Source of the DNA: Lederbergia citri
GTDB lineage: Bacteria > Bacillota > Bacilli > Bacillales > Bacillaceae_C
Assembly: GCF_018343625.1 (NCBI RefSeq)
Contig: NZ_JAGYPG010000002.1
Coordinates: 973,280-1,037,279 of the forward strand
Direction of reading: 5' to 3'
DNA: 64,000 nucleotides
Part shown: one piece after another, positions 61,691 to 64,000 of the stretch
Layout: each line of letters starts with the position of its first letter
How positions within the stretch are numbered: position 1 is the first letter of the stretch
Translations under genes and position numbers: made by a program
Notes under the pieces: generated by a model
What the model was told of the DNA's origin: nothing
Database searches by the model: none
What the model saw: the letters and a program-made list of their open reading frames with translations, nothing else

Positions 61691-62050
61691 GAATACCACC
61701 TCGATTCTCGAGGAAAGTCCAGCTCTTTTCTTTTTCGTCGAGAATAACCGACTAATTCTCGAGCAAAACCCACTTCTTTTCTTTTTCGTAGGGAATACCA
61801 CACTAATTCTCGAGCAAAGCCCACTTCTTTTCTTTTTCGTCGAGAATACCACACTAATTCTCGAGCAAAACCCACTTCTTTTCTTTTTTGTCGAGAATAA
61901 CCCACTAATTCTCGAGCAAGGCCCACTTTTTTTCTTTTTCGTCGAGAATAACCCACTAATTCTCGAGCAAAGCCCACTTCTTTTCTTTTTGGTCGAGAAT
62001 ACTACAATAATTATCGTTGAAACTCTTCTTCTTTTCTTTTTCATCGAAAA
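61691..62050. repeat. Tandem array of 51-bp units (array 2)
   Basis: Seven units begin at 61691, 61742, 61793, 61844, 61895, 61946 and 61997, exactly 51 bp apart. Each contains GAATA.CC, ATTCTCGAGCAAA and CCACTTCTTTTCTTTTTCG. The gap 61592-62112 holds little else. Units end in CTCGA-type palindromes. Reading frames stay open through it on both strands because 51 is a multiple of three; I do not regard them as genes. Confidence 0.93.
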
Positions 62051-62112
62051 AACCACTTTAGAACTACTCAATCCAATAAGGAAAATGCTATTCTATTAAT
62101 CCGGTCCACACC

Positions 62113-62149
62113 AAGAAAAAACGCCATCACTGTTTACCCGTAATGGCGC
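62113..62149 (-). terminator. Rho-independent terminator
   Basis: On the minus strand GCGCCATTAC and GTGATGGCG arms are followed by TTTTTTC, six bases beyond the deacetylase stop. Confidence 0.88.
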
Positions 62150-62155
62150 AATATC

Positions 62156-63253
62156 TTATTGATCTAACTCAATGACTGAATCCCAGCCAAGTTGGTTGCA
62201 CATTTTTTCTAGTCTGCGCATTTCGCGAGTGGCTGAAATTTTAGTGCAGCCTAATTCATTTGCCTTCTTTGCTGCCCAACGTAGTATATATACCATTGCA
62301 TCTGCTTGAGCTTCTCTTGTTGCAAAGTCTAAAAGAATGAGTTCGTTATCCTTTCTTGCAAAACGTGCGTAGCCCCAATATTCTCCTGCCATTACCCAAC
62401 CAAAGAATAAGTTTCGGTCCTCAGTTATTCCATTTACTGTTAGTGGCTCTGACAATTGTATAAGCCAATTATTTTCTGAATCCATGCCTGTAGGAGCCTG
62501 ACTGATTCCCCATTCCATTGATTGCTGTGCTAGAACTTGAAGCTCCTCTTTACTTTGTATTATTTCCCAAGTTTGAATTGTATGAGTAATCTTTTCCGGA
62601 GATGGAACGTCAATGGAGATTTTCCAAGTTCTCTCAGAAGGTGGCATGCCTAAACCATTTAATATTTCCGATACTTTTACAGGCTTCAAACCTTTCTCGC
62701 GTCCAAGTCGAATTAAGGTTTTTAATGAGCCCGGTGTCCCTTTCGCCGCATCATTCGCATGGAAAACAACGACTGCTCCGTTCTTGAAAAATGGTGTTAC
62801 GTTTTCGACGATTTGTTGTGATGTCAACCCTGCCCAATCGCCGGAGTCGTCACCTTCAATATCTACGTATCCTAGTTCAGACAAACAATCTAAGTTTTCC
62901 TCTCTGAAGCTTAAATACGGAAATCTCATGAATGTCGGACAAGGCTTTCCAGTTGCTTCTTGATATGCCAATTCAACTAACTTTATTTCTTCTAAGAATA
63001 CATCCTTTGGTATTTCAGCCATTCTTCTATGGTGATAAGAATGCGGAGCAAGCTCATGACCTCTTTCAATGATCATTCTTGCCTTATCAGGATGTCTGTC
63101 AATCCATTCACCTGTAAAAAAGAACGTTCCTGCAGCGCCACATTGTTCTAACGCTTCTAACCAATTTTCCAACGGTACATGATGAGGGCCATCATCAAAA
63201 GTCAATGCAAAATGCGGGTCATTCGTATTCCCTCTAAAAATTTGACTAACCAT
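62156..63253 (-). CDS. Polysaccharide deacetylase (NodB domain) with GNAT-like C-terminus
   Basis: 365 residues. The NodB catalytic motifs are TFDDGP (D20, D21), HSYHH (H71 and H75) and RFPYLSFRE. No signal peptide is present, so it is probably cytoplasmic or non-classically secreted. From about 225 a second domain follows, with GYARFARKDNELILLDFATREAQADAMVYILRWA and ending MCNQLGWDSVIEL, which looks like a GNAT fold half. The gene lies 31 bp after a BadF-type sugar kinase gene, consistent with amino-sugar metabolism. The real substrate is unknown. Confidence 0.82.
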   Translation of the reverse strand: MVSQIFRGNTNDPHFALTFDDGPHHVPLENWLEALEQCGAAGTFFFTGEWIDRHPDKARMIIERGHELAPHSYHHRRMAEIPKDVFLEEIKLVELAYQEATGKPCPTFMRFPYLSFREENLDCLSELGYVDIEGDDSGDWAGLTSQQIVENVTPFFKNGAVVVFHANDAAKGTPGSLKTLIRLGREKGLKPVKVSEILNGLGMPPSERTWKISIDVPSPEKITHTIQTWEIIQSKEELQVLAQQSMEWGISQAPTGMDSENNWLIQLSEPLTVNGITEDRNLFFGWVMAGEYWGYARFARKDNELILLDFATREAQADAMVYILRWAAKKANELGCTKISATREMRRLEKMCNQLGWDSVIELDQ

Positions 63254-63283
63254 CTAAACTACCCCTTTTCTAAAGCTGCTAAT

Positions 63284-64000
63284 TTATGCTTCTATTTCTT
63301 TATGATAATCAATTTTATAGGATTCGAACTTTTCGTAAACTTCGTCACCCACTTCAATTCCTAGATGATCCATTGCAAGAAGTACGGAACCATATACCGG
63401 CTCGATTTCAGGAATGACTAGCGTAATATCCGCGTTTTCCTTTTCAATCGTTGTTTTTAATGAATCTAATAAATGCGGATCTCTTCCTTTTTGGAAAACA
63501 GAGCCTACTAAGACGATTGGAACGTTTTCACCTACAAAGCCGCCTAACCTTTTGATCACTGAATTAGCTGCTATTCCTAGTTCTTTTCCTGTTTCTCTTA
63601 AAATTTTAATCGCTACTTCATCGCCTTCATTAGCAGCTTCATGAAGAACGACGGTCAACCTTGCAGTTACTCGATAAATTTCACGATCGAGAAAATCATT
63701 TACTAGCTGTTCCATATTTTCAAAACCGAAAAACTCAGGTACTTTTTTCGTTAAAATGGTAGGACCTTCTCGGAATTCCCAAGATCTAACTGCCGCACGA
63801 AACGTTTCCTGTGCCATATCGGATCCACCAGCACCATCACCATATAGATAACCCATCCCACCTGTTTGTACCATCATGCCCTCTTTATTTCTACCAGCGG
63901 AATTTGTTCCCGTTCCACAAACGAGTACGACACCTGTATTCGTCTTACTTCCAATTCTCAAGCCCTCATACGTGTCACACACTAAATCCCAAGACTTAAA
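63284..64000 (-). CDS. BadF/BadG-type ATPase, probable N-acetylglucosamine kinase (5' part outside window)
   Basis: The C-terminal 238 residues or so of an ASKHA-fold kinase; the frame is open at base 64000, so the N-terminus with the first phosphate loop is outside. Visible parts are TGVVLVCGTGTNSAGRN (phosphate-2), GGMGYLYGDGAGGSDMA and the adenosine-site-like IVLVGSVFQ. This matches N-acetylglucosamine and N-acetylmuramic acid kinases of cell-wall recycling. It lies upstream of the deacetylase gene on the same strand, so both may act in amino-sugar recovery. Confidence 0.85.
   Translation of the reverse strand, partial: FKSWDLVCDTYEGLRIGSKTNTGVVLVCGTGTNSAGRNKEGMMVQTGGMGYLYGDGAGGSDMAQETFRAAVRSWEFREGPTILTKKVPEFFGFENMEQLVNDFLDREIYRVTARLTVVLHEAANEGDEVAIKILRETGKELGIAANSVIKRLGGFVGENVPIVLVGSVFQKGRDPHLLDSLKTTIEKENADITLVIPEIEPVYGSVLLAMDHLGIEVGDEVYEKFESYKIDYHKEIEA

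Noticed and set aside
61496..62099. Long open frames on both strands across the 61.7-62.0 kb array
   Set aside because: They exist because the 51-bp unit is a multiple of three and lacks stops in several frames. The products are pure repeats, overlap each other on both strands, and have no ribosome sites.

Overview
The window is a stretch of chromosome from an AT-rich, Gram-positive, spore-former-type Bacillaceae (Bacillus sensu lato). The evidence is strong AGGAGG-type ribosome sites, frequent GTG/TTG starts, a SAM-I (S-box) riboswitch, a SigM-like ECF sigma/anti-sigma pair, a perfect Bacillus-type LexA box, and Bacillus families such as YwaF/TIGR02206, DUF3899 and holin-like type I toxins. 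The species cannot be fixed from the sequence alone. Most genes are on the minus strand. There are no rRNA genes, tRNA genes or CRISPR arrays.

Layout. 1-2 kb: two Gfo/Idh/MocA oxidoreductases (one cut by the window edge). 2.2-5.1 kb: a DUF1259 protein, the chromate transporter chrA and a DAO-type FAD oxidoreductase. 5.4-12.8 kb: a SAM-riboswitch-led operon of an M42 aminopeptidase, oppBCDFA-type peptide importer genes and a DUF3899 membrane protein. 13.1-16.0 kb: a TIM-barrel sugar isomerase/epimerase, a third Gfo/Idh/MocA enzyme and an esterase. 16.2-20.7 kb: a GH94 phosphorylase very like 1,2-beta-oligoglucan phosphorylase, plus a LacI regulator. 20.7-38.5 kb: a mixed accessory stretch (GNATs, nucleotidyltransferases, phosphatase, M2/M3-like peptidase, APH kinase, HpaB-type hydroxylase, methyltransferase, ECF sigma/anti-sigma, subtilase with HEAT-like tail). 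39.0-56.9 kb: a large carbohydrate locus (GH35, GH144-like, four ABC permeases, two solute-binding proteins, a DUF5696 protein, an NHL/TPR/Yip1 membrane protein, LacI). 57-58.2 kb: a ThuA-like protein and an unknown. 58.2-58.7 kb: a type I toxin-antitoxin module with a LexA box. 58.9-64 kb: zupT, a complete IS3/IS150-type element, a VOC protein, a 51-bp tandem array, a polysaccharide deacetylase with a GNAT-like tail and a BadF-type sugar kinase.

How the genes work together. The main inference is that the 16-20 kb and 39-57 kb loci form one LacI-controlled system for beta-1,2-glucan (sophoro-oligosaccharide) uptake and breakdown. Both carry the operator core GAAACGTTTC just downstream of a sigma-A promoter, and their LacI proteins are clearly related in the ligand-binding half. 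Import would use two solute-binding proteins and two permease pairs, with an ATPase encoded elsewhere. Cytoplasmic GH144, GH35 and GH94 enzymes would then trim, transfer and phosphorolyse the oligosaccharides. The large two-domain binding protein, the DUF5696 protein and the NHL-TPR-Yip1 protein are undescribed accessory parts.

Repeats are conspicuous. Three copies of a GC-richer, hairpin-rich mosaic repeat sit in operon gaps at 12.5, 43.8 and 50.2 kb, and two unrelated-looking intergenic arrays at 38.6 and 61.7 kb both have a period of exactly 51 bp. All similarity statements come from recognition by eye; no database search was run.
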